From Tolypothrix brevis GSE-NOS-MK-07-07A (GTDB lineage: Bacteria > Cyanobacteriota > Cyanobacteriia > Cyanobacteriales > Nostocaceae): DNA of 64,000 nt. Below, piece by piece: positions 10,901-18,805 of the stretch. The translations under genes were made by a program, and so were the position numbers. The DNA lies in NCBI GenBank assembly GCA_019358985.1, contig JAHHIJ010000038.1, positions 1 through 64,000 on the forward strand. The letters are read 5' to 3'. The notes under the pieces were generated by a model. The model saw only the letters and a program-made list of their open reading frames with translations. It was not told where the DNA came from and ran no database searches. The number at the start of each line of letters is the position of its first letter. The first letter of the stretch is position 1.

Positions 10901-11605
10901 AAGCGCCCCCTCACAGAGAATCACTACTCTCGCTCTTTTAGTGCTGGGGTGTTTCCAGCAAAATAGTGGTAATTCCCCATTTGGTAGTTGTGGCCCCGTT
11001 CCTCCCTGACTCATACCACTTAGCCAGATGTATTTGGGGTTAGTACGCAAAGTGGCAATTTGAAAGCCAGTAATTTGAAAATCAGGGTCGATGGCTGCGA
11101 TCGCTATGCCTTCCCTGCCTAAAAGTTTACCAAAGGGGGAAATGCCAGGGAGGTCAGCTGTTATGCCAAGGGGAGCATAAAGACCTGGTTCCCAACTTTT
11201 TAGCCAACCTAACGTTTCTAGCCAGTTAATTTCGTCAGTACTCAATTGCCTATTCTGTTGTAGGTGTAAGGCATGTTGAGTACTCAAAGTTGTCACGGTT
11301 GTTTGCAACAGCAGCCCGAATAGTTTATTGCGTTTCTCTACACTCAACCACTGCTTGACCTTGCCTGAGTGGCGTTGCTGTCGAAATTCTAGTTTCTTTT
11401 CTTGTGAGTAGTCAGTGCGATCGTCCTTGACAAACAAACCGCCCATGTCGTTACGCAGCAGTTTGATGAAGCGATAGCCAGATGGTGCCTCCTGTTGGCT
11501 AAAACTCCGCAAGCACTCAATTAAGCCATTGGTATGGATAGCGCAGCCGTGATGGTTGTCGCAGATGGGGCAGGGATTGCGTTTGCTAGTGTACTGACGT
11601 TTCAT
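7910..11605 (-). CDS. Plasmid replication protein, CyRepA1-like primase-helicase
   Basis: A 1,231-residue protein resembling the cyanobacterial plasmid initiator family CyRepA1. The N-terminus has a primase-type zinc-binding segment (CPICDNHHGCAIHTNGLIEC, about residues 12-31). A TOPRIM-like DUF3854 domain lies around residues 150-300, with RVVILCEGALKSLLTAIFLW and RLMPDAG. A helicase part follows, with a Walker-A-like SPTGTSKS near residue 545, an acidic FWDEAMRT motif, and a late arginine-finger-like RQCIGRLRAD near 1060. Such proteins open and prime plasmid origins. The gene is complete. It faces an upstream region with iteron-like repeats, supporting a replicon role. The C-terminal 150 residues include an HTH-like segment (KITQSTVEAVSGISQGYISK). 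Confidence 0.75.
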   Translation of the reverse strand: MKRQYTSKRNPCPICDNHHGCAIHTNGLIECLRSFSQQEAPSGYRFIKLLRNDMGGLFVKDDRTDYSQEKKLEFRQQRHSGKVKQWLSVEKRNKLFGLLLQTTVTTLSTQHALHLQQNRQLSTDEINWLETLGWLKSWEPGLYAPLGITADLPGISPFGKLLGREGIAIAAIDPDFQITGFQIATLRTNPKYIWLSGMSQGGTGPQLPNGELPLFCWKHPSTKRARVVILCEGALKSLLTAIFLWRSGQTDIAVIGTAGAAHYGEKTLKDYLKRLRPKEIRLMPDAGAVLNPHIAKANEETLQRCCSWRYNLAVGDWGQLETKAHLDIDELLAAGRQNEIKLITTAAYLNRCHIHHQIRKLLKIGSFHRVEDKLIELRPALDSTENLDLIRQYARGVEYCRKGGYQVAVTWNNVTITPEDFFALCPEAIQKALAAVDREWGMLYKLKLWFRRMVERYRPKNGFGKQNPVHKSINHTEDEKITPATIEYKPGKLPRWGDFEHPPNIIFKKDQRLQVYKEAIAAGWKHILDKSPTGTSKSYDAGVVQPETLGVEKLWYFTTHARNVTTETIERNYKYLDVRNSGMVWDLTPNGKQYLRWPKNGELADTPGNCHRSSIFAALRNKNVSIPEGTENPVCSTCHLLEACRSLAGAGFGHRFLRREALKCDRIRAHPDSAPDTDNFDWSNSGVFWDEAMRTVQPITAIAASLKDLNQVIAEITVYYPQINTQLQPVWMLLRQCLTGEIKQPYYGWNDISVREMLGKPPDNLDEIIAVATEILHPKLKPLFNTTGEYGVNLNDLPRTLRKRFGEKSFEITQKIQQDILLNWFIPFLQIWGKQISGALRIYQGQLLISTHNERHTLIAQAAAWNIYLDATASPEYLSWWMDINSQEILTIEQEVSVSRNLKIIQVTGLGQVSKNRTEYCQNRVNALREELSVKHPDIKFIDFVKFSQEGDGGWFRDSRGSNDFKDVSALASFGIPYQNIGSLEALYLTLSNRDFSSKSTIERQEFNSFIDWSTQAEIRQCIGRLRADNRTKEQLYLYFCADYDLSFINQEIEIINAASITIEAGSKDEKSWWKIKQSVKELWEKGQKITQSTVEAVSGISQGYISKLASEFGRCWKKWLKIFLSLLDTCNSNRNNSEHESHSLEEDTNSIEIYVASLFIDYQSNDDFLSEFYSDSQKLEQEHCQLILKATTLKMQARIITVLLSILPKPWHQDFLLDVMGKAPEVYFKN

Positions 11606-11697
11606 AGACGCAACTTACTTAAGCGGGAGTTTGAATCTCCCATGCATGAGATTTATGTGCGTCTGTAAAATAGCATTTTGCCTTTTTTTGCTAATTT

Positions 11698-11960
11698 AGT
11701 ACTTCACTATATATATAGATCAATATGATCAGATGAGTACTTTTCGCCAAAAGCCTTGTTATATAGGCGTTTCAAAAAAGCAACTATCACACAAGGGGGC
11801 GTTATTATCACGCGAGGGGGCGTTAATTTTAGCGTGGTTGAGTACTCAGTGAAAAGCCTTGCTGTGTAAAGGTTTAAGACAAAATAGTCCTCATGTCAGA
11901 AGCCAAATATCACATGAGGGGGATAATTTGAGGTGAGTAGGAACGATTGAGTACTCGTAC
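11698..11960. other. Putative plasmid replication origin with iteron-like repeats
   Basis: Directly upstream of the replication gene. Three direct repeats of about 20 bp are visible: TATCACACAAGGGGGCGTTA (11785), TATCACGCGAGGGGGCGTTA (11806) and TATCACATGAGGGGGATAAT (11908). Three GAGTACT words (11735, 11840, 11949) and an AGTACT (11698) are spread through the same stretch, and AAAAGCCTTG occurs twice. The region is AT-rich at 11,700-11,730. Calling it an origin is inference from repeats plus position; they could also be autoregulatory operators. Confidence 0.5.
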
Positions 11961-12124
11961 TAAAGATTCATCGGGAAATATGCGATCGCGATGCTGAAAC
12001 TGAGTCTCTTAGCAGTTTGGGGGCTAGTTATTATTTTCTAAACGTGAGTTCGGTTTAAGGTGAGGGCAGTAAATTGTGGTCAAGGGCAATCGAGGGGTTC
12101 TTTAATTAGTAGTAATAAGCACAA

Positions 12125-12214
12125 AACTTACGCACAGACTACGTATTTCCGTCATTGCGACGCAAGGAAGCAATCTCAAAGTCTTGTTTTCTCGTAACAA
12201 GTGCGTAAGTCCTA
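12125..12214. repeat. AGGACTTACGCA-type miniature element (about 90 bp)
   Basis: It starts ACTTACGCACAG and ends GTGCGTAAGTCCTA, giving inverted ends of the family seen at 6,424, 12,746 and 57,737. It contains no coding sequence. The interior (TTTCCGTCATTGCGACGCAA) differs from the other copies. 11,960-12,125 shows nothing else I can name. Confidence 0.5.
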
Positions 12215-12347
12215 AAGCAATCAATCCGCACACAATGTTGACCAAGCAATGCCTATTGGATTTGCCCCTTTCTTATCCTAAACTCATGTTATTTATGATG
12301 TATAAACAGGAAGTTATCGATTTCTACAACGCTAGGACGAATTATGA

Positions 12348-12587
12348 TATCGAATTCAACATGTATTAACTCAAGCCAAATTTAATCAAATCGAAATTCA
12401 TCCCCGACAATTGGGAACTTATCTAAGCTTAAAAAAAGCCCAGAGCAGATGGGATGGGCAATTCTGGCTACATAACGATAATCCGCTGAGGGAATTAAAA
12501 CCGGAAAAAATTCGCCAGATTAAAGCGAGTTATGACGATGAGATCGCTGCACTAGAACACCGATTCATTAATAAAACACAAGACTGA
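12348..12587 (+). pseudogene. C-terminal fragment of unrecognised protein (79 aa)
   Basis: An open frame without a start codon encodes RIQHVLTQAKFNQIEIHPRQ, LGTYLSLKKAQSRWDGQFWL, RELKPEKIRQIKASYDDEIA and ALEHRFINKTQD. The composition is that of a real soluble protein. Its last segment, LEHRF plus the surrounding DNA, is matched in inverted orientation at 12,674-12,689, where another fragment encodes FLEHRFSNRNHDE. The family is unknown to me. Confidence 0.35.
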
Positions 12588-12608
12588 TAAACCCTGTTTT
12601 AACGTCTT

Positions 12609-13017
12609 TTACAACCAAACATTCCTTGTTGCAAGCCAACGAAACCTGGTTTTTTCGTCATGATTCCGATTACTGAATCGGTGTTCTAGAAACTGAGCAA
12701 GGCGTATGGCATGAGGAATTAATTTACTACGTTGTTGCTCATAAATAGGACTTACGCATTGACAGGAAATACCAAATGTGTAGTGTATATTTCAGGCATT
12801 AAACCTTGATTTTTCGACTCTTTTTAGGCGGTCACTATTGATCAAAGGATGATTGATAAAAGCCTGAAACGACGTATTTACGTAAAGCTCGCTGGGGGAA
12901 GCTTCCCCCAGCAGACTTTACGTTGATACACAAGATTATTCTTTTGTACAGTGCGTAAGTCCTAATAAAGCATAACCATCTAAATAGGAACGATAGCGCT
13001 CCGGTTCGATTTGTGAA
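12609..13017 (-). pseudogene. Unknown gene split by a miniature element
   Basis: On the minus strand the frame ARISQIEPERYRSYLDGYAL (13017-12966) is followed, across the 220-bp element at 12,746-12,965, by YEQQRSKLIPHAIRLAQFLE and HRFSNRNHDEKTRFRWLATR to a stop at 12,609. The two halves read as one protein interrupted by the element. The upstream limit is lost near a GC-rich hairpin at 13,019-13,060. Function unknown. Confidence 0.45.
12746..12965. repeat. AGGACTTACGCA miniature element (220 bp) with inserted palindrome
   Basis: It begins TAGGACTTACGCATTGACAG and ends GTACAGTGCGTAAGTCCTA, so the ends are inverted repeats. It interrupts a minus-strand reading frame. Comparison with the copy at 6,424-6,492 shows a 40-bp insert at 12,884-12,923, the core of which is the perfect 22-bp palindrome 12,891-12,912 (GCTGGGGGAAG and its complement). 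Short TTTAT-like direct repeats flank the element. No transposase is encoded. Confidence 0.65.
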
Positions 13018-13018
13018 A

Positions 13019-13060
13019 TTCGGGCGCTTAAACCCCAAACTCTGGGGGTTAAGCGCCCGA
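13019..13060. repeat. GC-rich hairpin
   Basis: Inverted arms TTCGGGCGCTTAAACCCC and GGGGTTAAGCGCCCGAA face each other across a short AT-rich loop. It lies between a broken gene and the end of the HTH gene whose stop is at 13,110. It might serve as a terminator for that gene, although no T-run follows on the minus strand, so a mobile palindromic repeat is as likely. Confidence 0.45.
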
Positions 13061-13109
13061 ACATTAACCCGAACTGACGTTAAATATTAATAAATATGCT
13101 ACCTTTTAG

Positions 13110-14681
13110 CTACCCAACCAGACCTAAAACTTCTTTGAGCTTTACAGCATACTTCTCTGCAACCACCTTATCACTACCCTCATTTTCAATATCCCGCACC
13201 CAACTCTGACTCATCCCTACCGCACGAGCAATCTCCCTTTGACTTATATGCTTGGCTGTTCTAATCTGCCGTACAATAGCCCCAGTAAGTTCGTTTGTTG
13301 GAGTTAATTCAAAAATTACTGGCGTAGCCTCTGCCTGGGAATGTGTTTTTACTACCTTAGATCTGCTAACTATGGTGCGTGCATTGTGATTTTTTGTCTC
13401 ATGTCGATAAATTTCTTTAGCAGTTTGCTGTTTTTGAATCTCAAATTTACTCAAATGCCTTTGGATTTGAACTGACACCTTCAAAATCAATTTTGCAGGC
13501 AACAAAACATTTTGAATATAGTTATCTGGCAACCTTTTAGTTCCAAGAAGCGCCTGATTTCGTTCTTTCGCAGACAAACTACTCAGTTGATCCGGCATTG
13601 CCCATAAAGGTCTGAGCCATAATGGGTAAGTTTCATCATCAAACTCTATTTTGATACCAATTTTATCTTTTAAAACTAGCAATGCCTCTTCCAGATTTTC
13701 TTTGAGTCTCCAGCCGTAACGAAAATCATTAAGTGCTTGTTCTATTTGAGAAGACGGCAAAACGCTACTCACTAAGCTATGAACTGTGTAAACGCCATTC
13801 TTGTGAGCGCGACTATTCTGAATAATATACAATGCTAAACTTGTAGCTAGCCTCTGCTGATGTGGATCTAGATCGAAGATTTGCTTGGGGATAAATCCAT
13901 ACTGGTACAGAGCGGTTTTTGACTGCTCACCTTGATAATTAAGGAAATTATAAGTCCAAAGACCTGGTTGCACACGGATTATAACTTCGCAAAGATCATC
14001 TTCTTTGTCGAATAAATTTGGCTGACTATATTCCTGTACGCTCACCATCCAAAGCAGGCAACGCTCTTTGATGCAAAGGTTTAACTCTCCTTCGTACCAG
14101 TGGATAACTGCACCCAAAGTCCCTACTACCAAGGCTAAGTCTGCTAATGCTTTTAATCTTTGAGATTTTGTCAGTTTTTTACTTTTATATATCTTCAGTG
14201 TTTTGATAAGTTCTGAACCTCGCAAAACAAATGCTTGCTTCCAAGGTTCTGCTTGTCCAGCTGCATATGTGGCGAACACAGCATGGAGCCTTGCTGCCAT
14301 TACACCATATTGCTCAAGAATTTGATGTTCGGCGCGGTCTAAGATGTATTGCGGTTGATGCTCTTGTTTATGAAGAATGTAAAACTCAATATAACGACCC
14401 TTCCCAAATGGTTTTTGGAAGTAAAGGCTGCCATTACTGTACTCACTCCAGTCTGGGTGCTTAAGGTATGCTTGAGTGGCACTAACAATTGGTGCGCCTG
14501 TTGCGGTCATCTCGTAGTTTTTGCTTGTAAACAGCGGTGGTTTTGTAAAAGGAAGGTTTTTTGGTTTTCTAAGACGCTTATTTGTTTTTGCTGTTGGTGG
14601 TACTTCTAACCCAGAAATGCTTAGTTGATAGTTTGATGATTGAGGGTCAGCATACTCTATTTTATCCTCTTTAACCGACAT
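13110..14681 (-). CDS. Plasmid-type protein with C-terminal XRE helix-turn-helix
   Basis: 523 residues. The last 60 form a classic XRE/Cro helix-turn-helix (IVRQIRTAKHISQREIARAV, GMSQSWVRDIENEGSDKVVA). The remaining roughly 450 residues match no family I can name; they are mixed alpha/beta with an aromatic segment GKGRYIEFYILHKQ near residue 95 and a helical centre. The ATG (14,679-14,681) overlaps the stop of the 77-residue ORF upstream as TAATG, suggesting translational coupling. Proteins of this kind sit near replication genes on cyanobacterial plasmids, so a role in replication control or partition is plausible but inferred. Confidence 0.6.
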   Translation of the reverse strand: MSVKEDKIEYADPQSSNYQLSISGLEVPPTAKTNKRLRKPKNLPFTKPPLFTSKNYEMTATGAPIVSATQAYLKHPDWSEYSNGSLYFQKPFGKGRYIEFYILHKQEHQPQYILDRAEHQILEQYGVMAARLHAVFATYAAGQAEPWKQAFVLRGSELIKTLKIYKSKKLTKSQRLKALADLALVVGTLGAVIHWYEGELNLCIKERCLLWMVSVQEYSQPNLFDKEDDLCEVIIRVQPGLWTYNFLNYQGEQSKTALYQYGFIPKQIFDLDPHQQRLATSLALYIIQNSRAHKNGVYTVHSLVSSVLPSSQIEQALNDFRYGWRLKENLEEALLVLKDKIGIKIEFDDETYPLWLRPLWAMPDQLSSLSAKERNQALLGTKRLPDNYIQNVLLPAKLILKVSVQIQRHLSKFEIQKQQTAKEIYRHETKNHNARTIVSRSKVVKTHSQAEATPVIFELTPTNELTGAIVRQIRTAKHISQREIARAVGMSQSWVRDIENEGSDKVVAEKYAVKLKEVLGLVG

Positions 14682-14914
14682 TAGGGTTGCCCTCCCCAGC
14701 CACGCAAGATATGCGATTCAGAATTGGGGTGAGGGGTAAATGTCAGGATAATTTTCAAGGTGTTATCTAATGCATTAAGCCATACGGCTCTCAATGCCAA
14801 CAGTTGTAAATTATTTGAGTTGTATTTAGGAATGCCTGCTTGTTTGCCCATAAACGAAACCAAAATCATATAATTTGCTAAAGAAAAAGCAAACAGCAAA
14901 GTTTGTACTGCCAC
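14681..14914 (-). CDS. Small hypothetical protein (77 aa)
   Basis: Its stop codon overlaps the start of the HTH gene (TAATG), the main reason to believe it. The N-terminus is hydrophobic (LLFAFSLANYMILVSFMG), possibly one membrane segment or simply a hydrophobic helix, followed by LQLLALRAVWLNALDNTLKI. No homology recognised. It may be a leader whose translation sets expression of the downstream gene. Confidence 0.35.
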   Translation of the reverse strand: MAVQTLLFAFSLANYMILVSFMGKQAGIPKYNSNNLQLLALRAVWLNALDNTLKIILTFTPHPNSESHILRGWGGQP

Positions 14915-15067
14915 ATGACAGTAATGACCAAGTTTGTGTAACTATCTCCGCTAGAATCAGTTGGTCAGGCTGAAGAGCGCCCCTTTTGGCTGTTTAAGGC
15001 TCTAGGGCAACAATTTCTGTTTTGCATTACATCGAACACAGACGTGCTTGAGTTCGCCTTGCCTTTT

Positions 15068-16057
15068 TCAAGTAATTTCTGACACCTGAACATCGATAAT
15101 ATTCTGATGAATCTGCGAATTTGGGGATGTCTCTTTTTTGAGAACCGCCGCTTTCAAAACCTTTGCAACCCAGTCAACTACAACTAAACCAGATTCTTTG
15201 GCAGCATCTTGTATTAATGGCTGTAAGTATGCAGGCAGTTGTAAAGTTAAGTTAAAGGTTTCTTGTAATGGTGGTCGAGACTTGTTGATTTCATCTGACT
15301 CTGCCCATCGATGAGTCCAGAATTCGCATTCAGCTGCCCGTTGATTACCGTCCTTTTCGATAAAGCTCAATTTTCCCAGTTGATAGCAATAGAAGCTTTG
15401 GGGGTCATCAACAAACTCTCGGCTGCAATGAGCGCAGTTCCAGCAGCTGCGCCCAACTGATTTTGTAGAGTTGTTACTTAATTGTTGTTGGTTAGGAGTT
15501 TTCTTTTTCCTAGATTTGGTTACTACACTACCTTGCTGATATTCTTTAGCAACTTGGGCAACGTGGACAGATGTAACTTTGCCACTTGGAGCCGTAGAAA
15601 CTGCTTTATTCCAAGCTTCCCGTTGTTTTTCGGGAGGTAGTATTGTTAGAGGACGGGTTTGGCGCTCATTCGCGGGAAGAATTTGTGCGCCATGGCGCAC
15701 ATTTTCATAAACTGAGGCTGCCTCAATCAGCTGATAAGCTGATCTCCGAGACATCTCCCAACGAGTAATGCAATATTCCTCAAAATTTTTGTAGTCTTGC
15801 CGATATAAACGTTGATCTTGAATCTGGCGTAAGGCTTGTCCTATTTCCCAAAATGCTCTTAATCCACGTTCAACTGTAGTTTCTAACCTCCTTAGTTCTT
15901 GCGCCTCAGCCTCGCTAATAATTTCTATGTCTGATACACTTTGACCATTAGCCTTGTTTTGCTTATTGTCTTGGTTTAACTCCACTGGCTCACAATCATG
16001 GGTGGGAGTAAGAAGATTAAGTGTATTCAAATCAACGGTAGAGTTAGAGGATGACAT
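15068..16057 (-). CDS. Plasmid-associated protein with zinc-knuckle-like region
   Basis: 329 residues. Residues about 45-110 (LRRLETTVERGLRAFWEIGQ, ALRQIQDQRLY, FEEYCITRWEMSRRSAYQLI) resemble the ParB/DUF3102-like segment common in plasmid and phage proteins of cyanobacteria, which ends in a DNA-binding-like helix pair. A cysteine cluster follows near residue 205 (CWNCAHCSREF...FYCYQLG...AECEFWTHR), probably binding zinc. The C-terminus has LTLQLPAYLQPLIQDAAKES, like a ribbon-helix-helix or dimer segment. A role in plasmid partition or regulation is inferred. The gene stands alone, with about 770 bp upstream free of genes. Confidence 0.55.
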   Translation of the reverse strand: MSSSNSTVDLNTLNLLTPTHDCEPVELNQDNKQNKANGQSVSDIEIISEAEAQELRRLETTVERGLRAFWEIGQALRQIQDQRLYRQDYKNFEEYCITRWEMSRRSAYQLIEAASVYENVRHGAQILPANERQTRPLTILPPEKQREAWNKAVSTAPSGKVTSVHVAQVAKEYQQGSVVTKSRKKKTPNQQQLSNNSTKSVGRSCWNCAHCSREFVDDPQSFYCYQLGKLSFIEKDGNQRAAECEFWTHRWAESDEINKSRPPLQETFNLTLQLPAYLQPLIQDAAKESGLVVVDWVAKVLKAAVLKKETSPNSQIHQNIIDVQVSEIT

Positions 16058-16827
16058 TGGTATGTTTTTTCCTCTGACAAGGTTTAAAGTCTTTGTGTAA
16101 ATTGAAGGTATACTTAACTACGTTGTTATTAACAGATGTTTTTGTATACACATTAGCAAGTTTGCATCATGCAATAGTAAGCATTGCACAATGCAATAAT
16201 AATTACATAACTGCTTAAATTTTCTTAATACTAAAAATTAGTATCATAAAATACAGAATATGAAAACCTATTATGAATAAAACATATATTGTGATGATCG
16301 ATGAGAGCGTCCTAGCGACTTGCGACTTCTTTAACTCTTCTTGCGGGAACTCCCCCAGTGTAGTTCACTCCGTTCTGCTGTACGTACTTGATGCGACTAA
16401 TGGTTCAAGAGTATGGAAGTACCGGATTTAACATCAAAGACGATTGAATGATGATGTTGCGCGTGTGCTTATTTGCGAAAGCTGGTCTGTATAGCCCAAA
16501 ATGCCTGCATCAAAACCAAGTAAGAAAAAAAATAAGTATTCTCAAAAATTCTTCAAACTGAGATAAATTAATCACCGTGCTAATCAAATCCAGACTTGAT
16601 GGTGTTCAAGTGAAAGCATCCCTTACGAATATGGAGAGTCGGGACATAAATTTTTGGTTGTTTATTTATTTACAATTACTAGGGGTAGCTGAAACCCTTG
16701 TAAATGCTAGAATTTTAGTCTTAAATTAGTTATATTTAGATTAATAATCTAGCTCCACAACGGCTGCCCTAGTATCCTTTAGTGGTTAGTATCCAGTGGT
16801 ATAAATACTAAAATAAATTACGTAAGC
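16058..16827. other. 770-bp intergenic region, no gene seen
   Basis: AT-rich with no convincing ORF. It separates the divergently transcribed 15,068-16,057 and 16,828-17,280 genes, so both promoters should lie here. GCAATA/ATGCAATAATA words cluster around 16,170-16,205. I see no tRNA or clear operator. Confidence 0.4.
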
Positions 16828-17280
16828 ATGAAACTCTCAGTATCATTTGCCACTTTTAATTCCGGGTCTTCTACAATGCAGGAACGCCAAAAACGATTAG
16901 CTCAGTTGATTGAGCAGCTGTTACAAGATGGCTGGACTCAAACGACCTTATCTGAAGCGATCAGTGTAGATTTCACAACTGTTTATCGGTGGTTGAAGGG
17001 TAAAAATATTCCCGAAGCTGATTCTAAGAACTTTCTGCGGTTAGCTAAGGTAACTGGTGGCGATAGTGCATCATTACAACTTTACTTAGATGGCGAAATT
17101 TCCTTATCGAAATACTGCCAAGGTTTGGAGAAACAACAAGTGGAGGGTATAAAACAACATAAAATCTTGACTTCTGAACAGATTAAAAGAGAAGTTTTAG
17201 CACAGATTTATTTACTTGATCCAGCAGATATTGCAGAAGTAATTTCTACAACTGTAGCATTTTTAATTAAGCGAGCTTGA
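16828..17280 (+). CDS. Small HTH regulator (150 aa)
   Basis: The N-terminal half contains a helix-turn-helix (LLQDGWTQTTLSEAISVDFT, TVYRWLKGKNIPEADSKNFL) that resembles XRE-type domains. The second half (LSKYCQGLEKQQVEG, DPADIAEVISTTVAFLI) is helical and of unknown role. An internal ATG at 16,876 (MQERQKRLAQLIEQLLQ) is an alternative start close to the HTH. It is probably a plasmid-borne regulator; no target is visible. Confidence 0.55.
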   Translation: MKLSVSFATFNSGSSTMQERQKRLAQLIEQLLQDGWTQTTLSEAISVDFTTVYRWLKGKNIPEADSKNFLRLAKVTGGDSASLQLYLDGEISLSKYCQGLEKQQVEGIKQHKILTSEQIKREVLAQIYLLDPADIAEVISTTVAFLIKRA

Positions 17281-17286
17281 ACGAAT

Positions 17287-17370
17287 TATCAGTAAACCAA
17301 AAAGTTTTTCTCCAAAAAGCGATGGCTACGCCCAACCCAGGCATCGCTAAATACTTGGTAGCCTACGATA
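17287..17370. repeat. Dispersed repeat (copy 1) with hairpin
   Basis: TCAGTAAACCAAAAAGTTTT and the following bases up to AGCGAT recur nearly identically at 60,663-60,698, in a different context. Here it continues into a small hairpin, AGCGATGGC...GGCATCGCT. No coding content. Confidence 0.5.
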
Positions 17371-17414
17371 CTTTTTAGCACTTGCTCCTTTAACCAGCAT
17401 ACATAGTATGGATA

Positions 17415-17660
17415 ATGATTATGTTTGATTGTCAAATTTTAGTAGAAGATACTGTTTCTGGGCGCGAGAAATGGGAGTCGCGGGGCATAGGACTGCTACT
17501 AACAGAAACTGCGATCGCAGAAGATGTCATAATTTTTTCAGAAGTCAGTCGAATGGCACGCTCCACCCTACAAGTATTAGAAATGTTGGAGTGCTGCGTG
17601 CGTCGAGGAATCAACGTCCATATCGCCAAAGAAGGCATGGTACTCGATGGCTCAGGGTAA
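17415..17660 (+). pseudogene. Serine recombinase (resolvase) fragment
   Basis: The reading VSGREKWESRGIGLLLTETA and EDVIIFSEVSRMARSTLQVL, EMLECCVRRGINVHIAKEGM corresponds to the middle of the catalytic domain of small serine recombinases, including the conserved E.SR.AR.....L segment. The N-terminal part with the nucleophilic serine and the whole C-terminal DNA-binding part are missing, so it is inactive. Resolvases of this type are common on cyanobacterial plasmids. Confidence 0.65.
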
Positions 17661-18007
17661 GCGCATTTAATTTTGTAGTCAAAGATACAGATTATTTGAC
17701 TAATATATAGATATGCAAATCGAATTTGAGTATTAAATACGTTAAGTAGTACGCTATGAACGCAAAGCGTCTATTGTACATCGGGGTCAGTCTCATGGTA
17801 TTGGGTTTCAAGTCTCCTAATAATTCTCTCGTTAAAAGCCCTAAAGCATTAAGTATAGGGAATGCGACTGCGTTAGCAGCAAGTTATCGCCGATTTTTAG
17901 TATATGCGATCGCACCCATCAACAACAAAAAACCCCGGCGTTAAATACCGAGGTGATTGGGAGAAGTCCATATGTCAATGAGATACCGATACCAAAATCA
18001 ATAAGTC
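17661..18007. other. Intergenic region
   Basis: Short open frames only. One at 17,756-17,944 on the plus strand begins with ATG but has no recognisable homology and contains HIP1-like GCGATCGC, so I do not call it. Nothing else seen. Confidence 0.35.
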
Positions 18008-18178
18008 TTAACTAACGCTCAAGCCAACCAAAACTAGGGTGGCAACAATCAAAGCGGCAAAAACACTCTGTACAACATATTTGCGTTGTTCCCAAATTGC
18101 TGGGTACTCTGCATAGTACATCTGGGGTTCATTTGCGTAGTTATTTAAAACGCCGTCTTCGTTAACTGTTGTATACAT
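18008..18178 (-). CDS. ssl1498/Psb34-family thylakoid peptide (56 aa)
   Basis: It begins MYTTVNEDGVLNNYANEPQM and continues YYAEYPAIWEQRKYVVQSVF, ending in one hydrophobic span AALIVATLVLVGLSVS. The pattern YTT..DG.LNN.A.EP..Y.AE followed by a single C-terminal membrane helix is that of the cyanobacterial ssl1498 family (Psb34), small proteins with an Hlip-like helix that bind photosystem II assembly intermediates. The length matches the family (about 55-60). It stands alone on the minus strand. Finding it in plasmid-like surroundings suggests an accessory copy or that chromosome DNA begins here. Confidence 0.65.
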   Translation of the reverse strand: MYTTVNEDGVLNNYANEPQMYYAEYPAIWEQRKYVVQSVFAALIVATLVLVGLSVS

Positions 18179-18484
18179 AAGTTTTTTTGGTGCTTGTTAC
18201 TTTATGTAAATAAATATAACAATATTATTACAAACAGTCAATACAGCTTGACAAATAATAGTGGATGTAGGTAATAAGAAGTGCTTATGTTAGTGGCAAT
18301 ATGCCCTAACCCCCCATGCGGGTAAGCGCAGTGATGCGCCATCGCTTGACTTCAACATAAAAGCGATCCAGTGTGCGATGGCGTACCCACGATTTCACTA
18401 AGAGTGCGATCGCTTTTTCCTAGAAGTGAAAATTGTTAGTTGAGAGCAGCAGGGATCGCACCCCTAAACCGCGATCGTCTTTTC
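18179..18484. other. Intergenic region with HIP1-like octamers
   Basis: This would hold the promoter of the Psb34-like gene. It also has several GCGATCGC-like words and GCGATGG repeats typical of cyanobacterial spacers. No gene seen. Confidence 0.4.
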
Positions 18485-18691
18485 CTAAGCGGAAAAATTA
18501 CTACTTCTTACTTGTTCTAAGAAAGTAGGTAATGAAGATTTCAATGAACTATCTACCACAATCTCCTTCCTTTTCACCCTCTGGAGGATAATTCTGGTTG
18601 TTGCACAAGCCTCATCAAATGAGCAATCAAGTCGATCTTTAACCATAAAAACTAGCTTGGTCATCTCGTCTAAAAGTTCATCACTGTACAT
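18485..18691 (-). CDS. Small conserved-looking hypothetical protein (68 aa)
   Basis: The start at 18,691 (MYSDELLDEMTKLVFMVKDR) is preferred because the further upstream frame (to 18,784) runs through HIP1 repeats and is unlikely to be coding. The protein is short, charged and helical (LDCSFDEACATTRIILQRVK). No domain recognised. Confidence 0.4.
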   Translation of the reverse strand: MYSDELLDEMTKLVFMVKDRLDCSFDEACATTRIILQRVKRKEIVVDSSLKSSLPTFLEQVRSSNFSA

Positions 18692-18805
18692 CTGTTTTTC
18701 CTCTAATTCATTGCTTGAGCGATCGCACCCCCAAACCGCGATCGCCCGTTGGATCGCCCTTTCCTCTAAGAAATGAGCCTTCATCCCCTGGCTTGTACTC
18801 TAGCC

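Noticed and set aside
11785-11927. CRISPR array
   Set aside because: The repeats are about 20 bp, only three, with irregular or 1-bp spacing and no spacers; they fit iterons better.
12184-12369. 61-residue plus-strand ORF
   Set aside because: It starts inside a miniature element and overlaps a better-supported fragment in another frame.
17756-17944. 62-residue plus-strand ORF
   Set aside because: No homology, no ribosome site seen, and HIP1-like repeats inside; probably spurious.
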